Shown here: piece after piece, positions 10,611 to 23,400 of the stretch
Layout of the letters: each line of letters opens with the position of its first letter
How positions within the stretch are numbered: the stretch's first letter is position 1
Source of the DNA: Polytrichum commune
Taxonomy: Eukaryota > Streptophyta > Polytrichopsida > Polytrichales > Polytrichaceae
Direction: 5' to 3'
NCBI GenBank assembly: GCA_950295325.1
Contig: OX485803.1
Coordinates: forward strand, 77,637,554-77,701,553
DNA: 64,000 nucleotides
Notes under the pieces: model-generated
Told to the model about the DNA's origin: nothing
Databases searched by the model: none
The model's input: only the letters and a program-made list of their open reading frames with translations
Program-made: the position numbers and the translations under genes

Positions 10611-13600
10611 ATGATTCACTACCTAAATACATGGGGTTGACCTCATATTGAAGATGTATTATTAAGCTTGATTTGAAGATTTGACTTGGAGCCGACTTTC
10701 AAAAATTACCTACAAATCATGGCTTTTCAACTATAATACCTGCACGGTTGATTAAATTTGATGAATTGACACCAAATTGTTTTTGTCCTTAGAATATTAT
10801 CCATAACTTTAGTAAGAATGGACTCACATGAACTTTAGTATTGGTTAGATTTGGGGAAGAGTCATCAACTCAAGACCCTGATTAATTTTCACCGTTATTT
10901 AGTAGTGACACCCTATAAGGGTCGGGTATTTGTGGCACTGAAATAAAATCATCGGATTAAAAAAACCAACTGAGTATATCATGAGGTCACTGTGGATGCA
11001 GCTTAGTTTGGGTGAGCATTCTCACTTGGCAAGTAAGATGTCTTTGTCCTCTCCCAATTATTTTGTAAATAATAATAAAGTGGGAAGAGGCTATGATGTG
11101 GCTTTGGATATTTTAGGCATTGAATTCTACATAAGGTAGAGGGTGCTTAAACCAACACTTTAAGCTATTGCACATACATATGGCTATGTGGTTGATATAT
11201 AAAATATATATTCATATTAGCCTTTGGGCTAAACATAGGTATCAAGAAAGAAAAAATATTTTTAGTCTCAATTGAATATTTGATGAATATTCAAAGTCAA
11301 AACTACTAGCTTCCTTATACCAATCCGTAGGCCCCGTGTATGGCAACCTCGCATATGATGAGGACCCCCACCTTCATTGCCTAGAACCAACACAACATAG
11401 CTGGGTACTAGACCCAAACTACATCAAAGCCCCAAGTAGTAATGGAATGCAAAGCCACACGGCTACCTCCATGATCCCTCCCGGTTCGCTTGCAAAACCA
11501 TCACCTTGCATCCCGGGAACCAACCCCCTTTGCATCCCGGGAAATGACCCTTTTGTGCTTTGTGGGCCTACCTCCTTGGCGTTGTGAATAGAATGACTAG
11601 AATAGGCATTGACAAGCCACCCTAATCCCACCTTGAACCAACCCGAGATAGAGTGGAGCCCGTTACATACCCTACATGAAGGTCATGGAGGCCGCTATGA
11701 GGTGGCACCACTAATGGCACCTAAAACCGTCACTTCGTGGGCCCAGACACTCCTACACCGCCGGGTACGGTTCAAGGTTGTAGAGTGTTGGCAATTGGGA
11801 GGCGTTTATAGGTGTTGGTTTTGGATGGGGTGTTGGATTTAGCACCCTCTACCTTAGTTGTTTTGATCCATAATCGGTGTCCAAGTGTGTAACATGTGGC
11901 AAGTCACTCTGAGGCATCGTCATAGCAAAATTATTATTTAAAATTTTCCAATAATCTATTTTGCATGTTGGACAAATGTTTAAGATTTCCTTAATATATT
12001 CAATTTTATTTATTTATTTTGGTCAATATAGATTATTGTAACATAAACATAACATAATGCAATTTTATTGTTTACATTATGGAAGTATATTGATATGAGA
12101 TAAAATATTATAGATGTACTTCGACAACATTTCAAAGTTTGACTTGCATATCCTATCTCACGACATGCACCACAATCATCCTATCAAACACTTGTAATAA
12201 TTCAATATGATGGATAGTCACTCCAGGGAATTATCGTGCTATAAACATAACATAATGCAATTTTATTGTTTACATTGTGGAAGTATATTGATATGAGATA
12301 AAATATGATAGATGTACTTTGACAACAATACAAAGTTTAACTTGCATATCCTATCTCATGACATGCACTACAATCATCCTATCAAACACTTGTAATAATT
12401 CAATATGATGGATAGTCACTCCAGGGAATTATTGTGCACGTGTGTAACTCTCATCCTTTCAACATAAAAAACTTGGGCCCTATAGGTTTGTTGTCAATAC
12501 ATCTCAAATGACCTCAAGTGGAATAATTTGGGATCTTGTAAGCTAATTCCAATGTGAAATCAACTGAAAAAGGTACCCTCTGGTTACATAATATTTCAGG
12601 GCTTTAATTTTGGATGAATGATAGGTACATTCATACACAATAATTCCCTCTCTCCATATAAGTTAAAGCTGTTGAGATGACTAAACTATTTGGCAGGAAT
12701 CGACAACAACAGAAATCTGACAAAAAAAGAGTTGGGAGAGCTCATGTGCAAATTTTCTTTGGATCCACAAGTGGCAAAGACGTTGATATTTAGCCCTCAA
12801 TTTAATTGTTCCATGGAGATTCTTTGAATTGTCATTATGGTTTCAGCTCCAAATTCTTTCTTCCGTCCAACAGATGCTCAACAAGCCGCCGATGCAGCAA
12901 AAGCTTGTTTTTTCTCACATCAATGCAGATCACCTTCCAATGCTCTGTGTTTATCATGCTTACAAACAAAAACGGAGAGGATACCATTCGGTGTCATAAA
13001 TTTTTTGTTGACTTGCGTGCTTCGAGGTTAGCTGGTACTATATGCAAATCAGTTAGTTTACATCATGGATTGCCATCAACTAAAACATGCAGTACACATT
13101 TCAACAATCGAGATTATGATATCAACATTTGAAAGCACTTCTTGCAGGATACTTTATGCAAGTGGTGCATTCGGAATATAATGGATGACCATACTGCAAA
13201 GACAAGCAATTGTTCATCTCCATCCATCAAGTTGTCTAAATCACAATCCAGAATGTACACGCTGAAAAAAGGCATTACATCAAAAATGTTACAGATGTAC
13301 ATAGGGAATGGTTAATTAGTATTTCTCCTCACTTCTATGAATTGGACAAAATTTCCTCAAGGTGAAGCTAGGGGTGTGCTAGAACGACACTGCTTGAACC
13401 GCAAGAGAATAGAACAGGAGGCCGGGGTTGGAAAAAGGTTCAAGTCTATCCTGTAGTTACCACACCAGACCATTATTTAAGATTTAAATAGCTTTAGAAA
13501 ATCGCAAAAGTCTTGCTATATTTAACGACCTGCTCCTCAGCAGAAGCTCACATAAAATGGACTTCTGTTCATGCAAAGACTAAGGAATTCCATTATATGA

Positions 13601-13660
13601 ATTCCACAGCATTCTTGAACTCTAAACTTTATTTCCACACTGATTAGCTTATGTTGCAAT
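10611..13660. other. Intergenic DNA between LINE/repeat and the unidentified gene
   Basis: Mostly AT-rich with no supported gene. A more GC-balanced patch at 11,330-11,850 contains short open frames on both strands but nothing recognisable. A 198-bp tandem duplication sits at 12,042-12,438. A short minus-strand peptide near 13,290-13,190 (LDCDLDNLMDGDEQLLVF) might be an extra exon of the gene to the right, but no splice support was found. Confidence 0.4.
12042..12438. repeat. 198-bp tandem duplication
   Basis: Two adjacent copies, about 12042-12239 and 12241-12438, each starting ATAAACATAACATAATGCAA and ending GTCACTCCAGGGAATTAT. They differ at only a handful of positions (for example CTTCGACAACATTT against CTTTGACAACAATA), so the duplication is fairly young. 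There is no coding content. Confidence 0.9.
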
Positions 13661-13667
13661 TTCTCCA

Positions 13668-16600
13668 CTAGCTTCCCTCAACGAGATGGCATCTTCCCCT
13701 CTGTCCAGAGCGAATAAGTGTGGCATAAAATGACTCAATGAACTTGTCAGTGAAAAAGAAGTCAAGGCTCAAATGTACGATGCCCTGAATAACAAGTAAC
13801 TTGGCTCTAGAAGTTGAAGGAAATACATCTTGCTGGCTGCCTTGGGCTTTCACACATGCATCTGGGAGCAGTGGAGTTCCAAACTGTGTTCCATAAAGCA
13901 TAAACTCAATTAAGATTTGAACAGCAGACTCAACAGAAGAATTGGGAACCGAACATAATATAAAGATTTATCGGCAGTCAGGTCATTCACCTTCAGCTAC
14001 TAAAGTTCACTCCAGGTGGCATCTGTCCAGAGCAGTGTCTCTGAGAATGCTTCTGAACTCAGCAGAGTTAACATGTAGCTCTTTGCAAATAAACTGCAGG
14101 ACGGGCATCACGGCAGCCATCCTCCCCATATCCATAATCTCCTCTATTACGATCCATATGTCACCAGGTTGAAGTTGGATATAATCAATGTTAGATCCGT
14201 CTATCTAATTTCATCCTTGAAATATAATTTTTTTTTAAATCCACCTCTTTGAATTTTTATCTGCTGCAACTCAATACATCGGATGGACTTACCAGGAAGT
14301 CTAGCAAGACTTGAACAGAGGCTCGACAACATCCCCTTTGTCATCTTCCCTCCATCCTCTAGCCACCTACAATGTATATGTATTAAAGCATTAAGTATCC
14401 CCCACAATGTGCTCTACATGCAGCAATCTAATACAATTATATTTGTTTCAAGTTTTGGAAAAAACTTTAGTAACTGTTTGACCATCAAAGATATTTTAAA
14501 AAGATGTCACAAATTCAAATCTTACTCTTTGAGAAAATAGACTAAAACATCCAGCAACGGATCAGCCATGGGCTGGTGTGAGGTGAACTGACAAACACGT
14601 CCATAAACCCTGTTGATACTCATAACTTCCGTGTCCCAGTAGGGTTCCATTGGAGGCTGTTGAGCTTTATAATGCTCTTCTGCATCCTTCCTGAAATTTA
14701 ACATAAGAAGGTCATAAACTAAATTCTTCAAGGCATTGTCCTCACTTGTGACTTCATCACTAAGTTCTAACAAGGCATAACGTCATATTTAGTTCAGAAT
14801 TAGTTCAGAAGAAAGTCAATGTCCAGTAGTTGCAAAGATCCAACTCTGATTGTTCCGTGAGTATGTGAGTTGATATCATACCATATATACATAGTATCTG
14901 GACTATTGCGGCCACCTGTTTTATCCAGTTCTTTGTACACTTTGTTTGCCACCTGTTAACAATTGTGTCTATTAAACACAAACTCTGAAGTGGTCCGCAT
15001 TTGCATGTTACACTTATTTGCACTTTTTTTTTTTGTTTACTTGTAGGTAGCTCAGAGTTGATGCCATATTAGAAATGCAGGATGTGGCTCCCCTCTGAGT
15101 CCTTTCAAAAGTATAGCAAGTAGACCTCGATCAAAGAACTCAATATATTGGTGATTAAGGATATGATTACTTCAGCAGAAAATGGAGATGAAGAGCGCCA
15201 GAGCTCTCGCCGATCAGCGCGAGCTATGATCTGAGCTTCCAATTCTTTCTCCAACTTTTGCCTTAATTCCAGAATCTTCTTCTTCCAACCAAAAACCTGC
15301 ACCCATTCAACCCGCTTAAGGTCAACATCAAACTGATTGAACTGCACCATCATACAAGTTACCGTGTTACTCTAAGCACAGCTTATATCTGGACTGAAGC
15401 TGAGTGGACTCACAAGCAAGTCAACTCGAGGAGGAAGCTTGGTGGCAGGGGTCCCTTTTCCTGACTGTATTATTCATGCTTCCATCCAAGCCATCCACAC
15501 CGCCCTCTAACAACATCAATTTCTTATACATGTACAGAAAAATCTTTCTGCCAATGGTTGTAGCCGTTTGATTAAATTAGAGCCTCTCGAGTATTTTGTA
15601 CTTCATACTGATGCACTGAATTGAGAACCATGAAGCAGAATTCATTTTTATAGATTATCGTTCAAAGTTATCAATATTACAGCATTTACATGGACTACCT
15701 TCGAGCTCTTAGTTTGGGTAGAAACTGATATCGATACTGGTGTTTGGTCTCTCTTAGAAGGCTCAAGAGAACCTGATTGCCGGGTAAGTCCAGTTGCCTA
15801 TCACCCCGAACAGGCCAAAAAAAAAAAGAATTTGGCGACATGAAATTAACCAACTTTGGATCAGATTCCAAGCTTGTTTTAGTATTCAGAACTTTACATT
15901 AGGAGATCTAGACAGACAAATTTTTAAGAAACAGTCCAGAGGTGCAGATATATTAATCAAGCACCTCACTGGTAGGTTGGGTTGGCCCTGTGGATCTGCA
16001 AAATGTATGTGGAACCACTTCAATGTAAGTTGTCCTTCAAGACGCAGTTAGGAACAGGATCTTAACAGACCAACATCTTTTCAGAGATATTGTTGTTTGA
16101 AATCGAGGAGATTTAAGATGAGGAATCTGAGAGTGGTTACCTACCTCCTCTCCAACGCTGTTACATTTCCTGTGTCAAAGGGGGGAAACTATATCTATTC
16201 TGCCTATTCTGCAGCTGTACACATCACATCTGTATTATACAATAAGTGCATCCATTAAACAGTGAACTATCATAGGTCATGAGTGTCCTTCCTCACTCAA
16301 GACAATTGATCCATGTTCTTTAGAAAGCTCCTCGCAACCACCAATGAATACTTGTGAGTGAAAATCATCTGTCGGTGCTTCTCAAAAGCATGTCATGTAC
16401 CCGAGAAACAAGCAATGGTATGGCTCAATTTTACCAGCTAGTATTTGATACCATTTCTAAGCCTTGTCTCCACCTATATACTCCCAATTACAACTTCCAA
16501 GCTCATGCAAAAGCACTATTGCTAAAACTATGTATAGGCTAAACACCCACAGTTACCAATACATAATATCCTATTCTAGACTTCACAATGGGTTCACAAC

Positions 16601-18992
16601 GTGCTATGCATTTGCTGATGTTCCTCAATTTAGACGTACCCCAGGTTCCACAATGGAATTGCTCGACCGTCAGCTCCAAGAATGAACTGCTCCCCTGAAA
16701 ACACATGGAGGTTGTCTTCAACTCTCCAGTTGGTCACCAGAAGTGCAACTTGACAAAGCACTTACACTGTCAGTTGATAATTTCAATATACCTGGCGGGG
16801 TTAGAATGGGCAACGTCCTTGGAATGGAGACCATCATGCCCTTTGGGATTTTCTCTATGTAATTGCCACCTAGCTGCACATGATACATAGCAAGCTTAGA
16901 AAGCACAAATTTTGAGGAGACTTCGATGGAGCCTTGTAACATGCATCCATCCATCTAATCACAAGCACAAAAAAATCATTCTTGCACTTGAACTCAATCA
17001 CCAAATAGCATCAGCATCAAATCACCCACCCTGATTAATCTGGAGATACTCTGGACCATCTGAATCGGAAGTTTTGGGAACTTTGCATGATCAGAGTCTG
17101 CATTCAGCACTAATTACATTTCAGTAAACTCTTAACATGCTTCTTCAGATATACACACTTAATTAAAGAATCTAGCGTCTTCTGTGGGACCATCTCTTGT
17201 AAGGGTTCAGTGGGTTTGTAAGAGAGTCAATTCTACAAGAACTTTCGAGAGATTTAGACCAAAACGTGAGGGAAAGAAGTATGAGAAGATTCAGTAAGTT
17301 TGCAAGAGCGTCAATCCCACACAGAAAATCAAGAGATTGTGTCTTGCAAAAATTGAAGGGAAGGAAGAATTGAGTGTGACCATGGAAAAACATGAGGCCC
17401 ATCTTCATGAGCATACGGTCCATCTCAGAGCTCGCCCGCGAGTACTTGAGCTGTTGCTCTCGCTTCTTCTTCGATGGCGGCTGGGGCTGCTCCTCCTCGG
17501 CCTGCTCCGTTTGCTGGGCCTCTTGGGCAGTCACCGCGTGCTCCGGGAAGAAGCTGAAGGGGACCAGTTTCTGTTCTTCGTCAACAACGCCAAGCTCGGG
17601 TAGGGGAGCGGCCGGTCCAATGTTCAATTTCGGCTCACCTAGGCACTCGTAGGGCTTCCCAAGTTGTGACCACACTCCTTGCGCTTTCCTGCATGCGACT
17701 AATCGACACCACCCACCTTATTAAAGGGATCGAGATGGATAGATTGTTATGTGTGTACCATATTGGCGATGGTGAGCTTCATGGGTAGCGTTTTCTTTCT
17801 CGGTTGGCAGAAATGTTGGATACCTGAACTGCACTTCGGCTGTTTTTTGCCAATGACTTCCCGAGCCTCCACCTCCTCCTTCCTCCCCATCGTTGCCTCC
17901 ACCACCGTGGATCCCCGCCAGTGCTCGAGAGCACTCGAGGTCCCCTACAGTACGCCACCGCAACATTGTCACAGCTGTGATGTAGATGTCAACTAGGAGT
18001 AGCATCTAAACTTGGTAACAAGTACGATTCAAAGGCCTGAACAGGAAGATGATTATGGGTTGGGGTGAGTTTTTAGAGGTATGATAGACCCTCGACTAAG
18101 GTATTGCAATGCCCGGGGCAAGAAATGTGTTCGGCTATGGCAATTTGAGCAAGGAGTGTTAGCCGAGTCCAATTCCAAGCCACAACCAGAAAAATACTTA
18201 ACAGGCAATTGTTTCATTCACACATACTTACACTAAATAAATCCTGGAAGAGGCGATTGCTGGTCAAGGGTTTCAGTTTCCTCTTCCGTTCTAGCATGCG
18301 CGTCTTGATTTTCTTCATCAGCGGACTCTGTTGAGAGCTGCAGGTCCCCTGCCACAGCTTCGGCTCCTTGTTGTCGGCGCCTCCCAACACTCGCGGCGTC
18401 ACGTCCAATTGCATTATGATCTGAATCCCAGCCCCACTTGTTGTGCAGACACTTCGGTTTCATCAGAATACCTAGTAGGTAATCAATCGCTTAAAACCTA
18501 CTACCAACCCATGAGCGAGCATTTCTGCTTGCCAATTACTCAAATGCAGGATTCATCAATGCATACCTTTGTGGTAATGCAGAGGTAAGTAAGGTCTGTT
18601 TGAATCTCGACTCATCTTGAGTACAGCCAGCAACGTGCGAGCGAGCGAGCAACCTAGATTAGCAGAAACCTTTGAACCAACTTTGACAGGACTTGACTTA
18701 CGTTCTCCGCTTTCTCGGTCTGTGCCCGTTGGCGATCCTTGTGTTGGTAGGAAGGGGGGTCGAGCAAGCCTGTGCCATCGGTTCTCTTCTTGGCGCCTTC
18801 ACTCATCCACGAATCGGATCTCGTCCGTGCCGAAGCTCGAGAAGTACGAGATGCTGATTTGTGCGGTGACTTGAGGAGTGAACCCTCTGCTCCTTCTTTC
18901 CCCTCAGCTTCATCCCCTTGCATTCTCACCTTCGCCTTTGAGGTGCTCACGGCCAACGGCTCAGCGTTCTTCTCCATACTTATGGAACCCAT
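13668..18992 (-). CDS. Unidentified multi-exon plant gene
   Basis: I do not recognise the family. A series of minus-strand exon-like blocks with good splice signals suggests one gene, possibly two. Blocks: 18992-18702 (ATG start, acidic/Ser-rich, perfect GTAAGT donor); about 18447-18230; 17974-17759; 17688-about 17384 (ends in QPQPPSKKKREQQLKYSRAS, a basic segment); 16932-16792 (AMYHVQLGGNYIEKIPKGM); about 16749-16640 (EDNLHVFSGEQFILGADGR); 15296-15171 (KKKILELRQKLEKELEAQII, coiled-coil-like); 14952-about 14810 (ELDKTGGRNSPDTMYIWYD); 14766-14526 (PPMEPYWDTEVMSINRVYGR); 14366-14293 (GGKMTKGMLSSLCSSLARL); about 14195-14011; about 13885 to a stop at 13668. The right-hand blocks are helix-rich. 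Two frames are open in the 18.4-kb block, so the N-terminal joining is uncertain. If a single protein it would exceed 600 residues. No catalytic motif is visible. Confidence 0.5.
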
Positions 18993-18999
18993 CTCCTTC

Positions 19000-19786
19000 T
19001 TCCCTTCCTTCCTAAGCTTCAGGGAAGAAGCTCATCCTCATACCTTCAGATACTTCCATGTAGCACATCTTCTTCTCAATACCACTCCAGTAGAAGGCCT
19101 GGGCACCAATCTAGTGTGCTTCCTATGGCTCAGCTTGCCTTGCACGCATTCTTCATGCACACCCTCGTAGACTATCATACCTCATTTTGGAAGCGATGGC
19201 CTTGCTGTAGTAGAGAATCTCAAAAACCTTGAAGCTATGATGCTTTTAATCTAAGGACGTCATTACGAAAGTGGAAGGGCATCAAAATCCATAATTAGGT
19301 AACACTCCGGGACAAGACACTGTAGGAATGCATCCAATTCCACAGGTTCCCGATGACTGGTGCTCTTTACAAGCATTTAGAGAGAGCTAGAGCCACTTCA
19401 AAGTGCTAACTACAATATCTTGCAGCCCGTTGATATCCAAACGTCCCTAACTTATCCGAAAAGCTTTCCTTGAGAAACGAGAGTAACCGAATTCTACACT
19501 CTACCCGATTCAGATCCCACAATCCTAAAGGCCGCAGATCCTCTTGCCACTGGAAGGGTGTATAGATAACTGCCTACCTTGGAGAACCGTCTGTATGGCT
19601 ACGGTCATTTCAAGTGGCTTATTATCCGAAGGCCACACACAACCTCGAGGTATCAAAGAATCGCAAAACGCACAAAGTGTTTGATAGTTACTGATGGTTG
19701 TTTCAGCACTAACAGGAAATAATTCTTACATCGACCAGACATCGAAGCTGGACAATGAGAGTAGATAATAACAATTTGAAAACATA
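19000..19786. other. Spacer between the unidentified gene and the GH31 3' end
   Basis: No gene is supported here. Given the ATG at 18992 on the minus strand, the left part (19,000 to about 19,300) probably contains the promoter of the unidentified gene. No TATA box or other motif could be assigned with confidence. Confidence 0.35.
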
Positions 19787-20050
19787 CTATAGCTCTTTGC
19801 CGTAGATTACAAGGATCTGCTGCAACAATAGTTCATCAGATGACTACGGGATAGAATATTCATCAACAGAGGACAACCGCTTCCCGAAGGCATCGATTGA
19901 TCGAAAGCGATTACATAAATTGTAAGTTGTGAGTCAAATATAGTATGATTGAGTAGGTATACATGAATCTGTCACATACACAACAAGCATGAAAGAGGAT
20001 AAGATCAAACACTATTGAGTCGCCATATCCCACTTCGATTCAAGGTTTTG
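19787..20050 (-). pseudogene. Duplicated 3' end of the alpha-xylosidase gene (fragment)
   Basis: This segment repeats the 3' end of the neighbouring GH31 gene and its 3' UTR (20,177-20,465). Shared blocks include CTGCTGCAACAATAGTTCA, ATCGATYGATCGAA and the coding end, where NLESKWDMATQ-stop here corresponds to [12 protein letters not shown]-stop in the gene. Only the last dozen or so codons are included, so it cannot encode an enzyme. It is in direct orientation and just downstream of the parent, as left by a local tandem duplication that was later trimmed or diverged. Confidence 0.8.
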
Positions 20051-20421
20051 GCAATGAGAATAAATAGTAACAATTGATGGGTGCACTGCATTTATATCAG
20101 GCGTGGTCGCTACAAAACGAGCACACGCACATTGGCCCTGACATGGAGGAGATTCTAGTCTACCTCGTGAACAAAAACCACAGCTCCTTGCCATAGATTA
20201 CAGGGATCTGCTGCAACAATAGTTCACCCAGTAACTACGGGAAAGGGTTTCCGAAGATTACAACCACCTTCCCGGAAGGTATCGATCGATCGAATGTGTT
20301 CTATCAAAATTGGAGTTACAGAAATTGTGAATTGTACATCAAATATAGTGAGTATGTACACATGATGAATCTGTCGAAGTATATACAACAAGCAATGAGG
20401 GAGGATGAGATGAGCTCATCG

Positions 20422-23400
20422 CTATTGAGTCACCGCCATCTCCCACTTCAATTCGAAGTTTTGGCCTACCGGGAGGCTCAACCTCGAAATCTCGACCGAG
20501 GGCACGCTCACGTCGACTGCAAGATTCACCGAGGAGAGGAGGACGGACTCCCCGTTCACGCACAATTCCGAAAGAGTGCCCGTGACACCCAGAAGTTTCA
20601 CGGTGTGCACATGCAGCCCTTGCTGCATGGCGTAGTCCCCATAGATGACGCGGCCGCTCACACTCCCCGAGTGAGCCGTCTTCTCGGCATAGTATTGCAC
20701 AAACGTGGATTTCCCATCCGCTATGTCCATGATGAGATCCACGCCGTCATCGAGGAACAGCTTCCCAGATGCGGAGGAGGAATTCATCTCACTGAACGCC
20801 ACGAGGAGAGTGAACGGCGTCTTGCGCACTTCAGAGCTCGTTAGCCTCGCCTCCTGCATCGCCAAAATCTCTCCACTGCAAACGTGCACATTAATGGAGT
20901 CCTTGGGGGCCTGGAGTGTGTGAGTAGCCCCCACACTAACCACTTTGCTAAAGTCGAAGAGGTTGTACCAAGTGCCTTTGGGAAAATAGGCCTCCACGGA
21001 CATCTGGCCGGCTTTGATGACGGGTGATACCAAGATTTTACTCCCGAGCAAAAACTGGTGGTTGATGGCTAGCGTGTTCAGGTCGTCAGGGAAGGAAAAA
21101 AACAGGGCGCGAGCTATGGGAGAACCGCTCTTGGTGGCCTCGAACATGAGCGTGTACAAGTGAGGGAGAAGACGGTATCGCAGGCCCAACGCCTTCCTGG
21201 ACGACTCGGCCACGGATTCCCATATATAAGGCTCCTGAGAAATAGTACCGATAGCCGCATGGTTCCGGGAAAATGGGTAGAAGGCCCCCACCTGCATCCA
21301 GCGGTTGCACAGCTCCTCGGTTGTGTTCCCCACAAACCCACAGATGTCAGCGCCCACCATGGGCACCCCAAACATGCCTGAGTTCACCACGCTCACCACG
21401 GAGTACTGCAAATCCTCCCAAGTCGCCTTGTTGTCGCCGGTCCAGTGCGCCGTGTGCGCGCCGGAGCCCACGAACGTGGAGCGGGAAAGAATGAAGGGGC
21501 GCTTGCGCACGACCTCTGTCAGAGCTCTCTGCGTCACAATAGACTCCGACAAGCCATAGAGGTTGTGCGCGTCGTACTCCAGAGCGCCATTGTAATGCCG
21601 AACCGTCATGGCGATGGTCTTGTCGCCAATGTTGTTGTACTTCCCCACGTGGTCGATGTGGTAAGGCGGGTCGTCGAAGCGAGACGTACCATTTATGCAG
21701 TGAAGAGTGCACTGATCATTGTCGGAGTCCGTCTTGTTGTCCGCTCCCAGCTTCCCCTCCACGAACGAGCATTGCGAGCCCGTGCAGAAGTTGGAGGCTT
21801 CGTTCATGTCAATCCACAGGCCGTCAAAGGGCACCTTGCGGAAGAAATCGGCAACCTCCGTCGTCCACCACGATTGCGCCTTCGGGTTAAGGAAGTCTGG
21901 GAAATAGACAGGACCCGGCCATACCTGCGCCAAGTAGTTATTGCCGAACTCGTTCTTGAGGAAGATGTCGCCTGCCAAGCCACGTTCGAGGGTGCTGTAA
22001 TTCTTGTACGCCACGCTGATACCTGACAAGGCCAGGTTCCAAACTCCGGATCAACACAGAATCGCAAGAAATGTACGATTCAACCGAAACACAACAGAAA
22101 TCGGAGATCACATCTTCAAATAATTCACCAGAAATAATAGAGTTAGGGTAGGAATTCGGAATCATTACCAGGGTCGAGAATCAGGACATACTGTTGCCCA
22201 TTGACGTGGAGCTCCTCCACAAAAGCGCGCACTTTATTTTCGTCGTAGCGGATGGGATCGAAAGTGAAATCCTTGTAAGCGTCCATGTAGTCGATATCAT
22301 TCCACATGGTATCCAGGGGGATGTTTGCCTTCTTGTAGTTCTCCACCACAGACTTGAGCTCATCCACATTGTCGTAACCCCACCTGCACTGATGGAAACC
22401 TACACACAGCCATAAAATCCTGCCAGTCAGCTACAAAATTCAACTCCTACAAACAAGACTGGAGTAGAATTTGTAGCAAACCATATGACAATTGAACAGA
22501 TTCAGTCAGTCAGTAGGTTTCATGAAACCCACGTACACACTTATAAAACACTCCCATTCAGCTAGAAACTCAACTCCTTGGAGTGGAAATTGTAGATATA
22601 CATATCGCAATTGAGCAGATACATGCAGTCAACGGATATCATCATGCCAGTCATCTAGAAACTCAACTCCTGAAGTGGAATTTGTAGCAAACTACATGGG
22701 AACTGAACGAATTCAGTCAGTGAGTGGGTTTCATGGAACCACCTAAACTTTCATAGAGTCCTGCCAGTCAGCTAGAAACCCAACCCCTGAAGTGGAATTT
22801 GCAGCAAGGCATATGACAATTGAACAGAATCAGTGGATTTCCTGGGTTGGCTGAGGAGTGAGCCTGGATCTTACCAAATGACCAATAGGGCATGGGCGCC
22901 GGCCGCCCCACGAGCTTGGTATACTGATCCACCACCGCAAGAGGAGTGGGGCCGGCGAAGAAATAGAAATCCAGGATTCCTCCGATGACATGGTACGTGA
23001 GGAGATCCTGGCCGACGTAGATGTCCATGCCATTGCTGTTGAGCAGCAACACACCATGCGAGGCGCCGCCCTCCCGAACGTCCATGTAGAAGGGATATGA
23101 GCCGTAAAGATCCACGTCCAGAGTGTAGGCGGCCATGTCGGTCGCCCACAGGGTGTAGGTGCGGCCCCGGGTGAGGCGCAAACCATCCGGCCGGGTGCTC
23201 TCGCCGATGCCGAACAGGGAGGCGTTGGCGGGGAGCTGTGTGGTGAGTTCCAGGTACTGATCCTTGAACACCATAGAGTTGAAGTCGCTCTGTGTGGGCG
23301 GAGTGCTGTTGAACAGAACCTCGCCTGTCGAAACCCTAGTGACGGCGAACCCGAAAGGCTCCACGGTGTACGACAGCTGCAGAAGGCGGTTGTTATTGTT

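Noticed and set aside
17337-17652. Plus-strand Leu/Arg-rich frames
   Set aside because: They are complementary to the exon encoding the Glu/Gln/Lys-rich segment on the minus strand; the composition is that of a shadow.
21445-22026. Long plus-strand open frame (193 codons)
   Set aside because: It lies opposite exon 4 of the GH31 gene and has the composition of an antisense shadow of GC-rich coding sequence.
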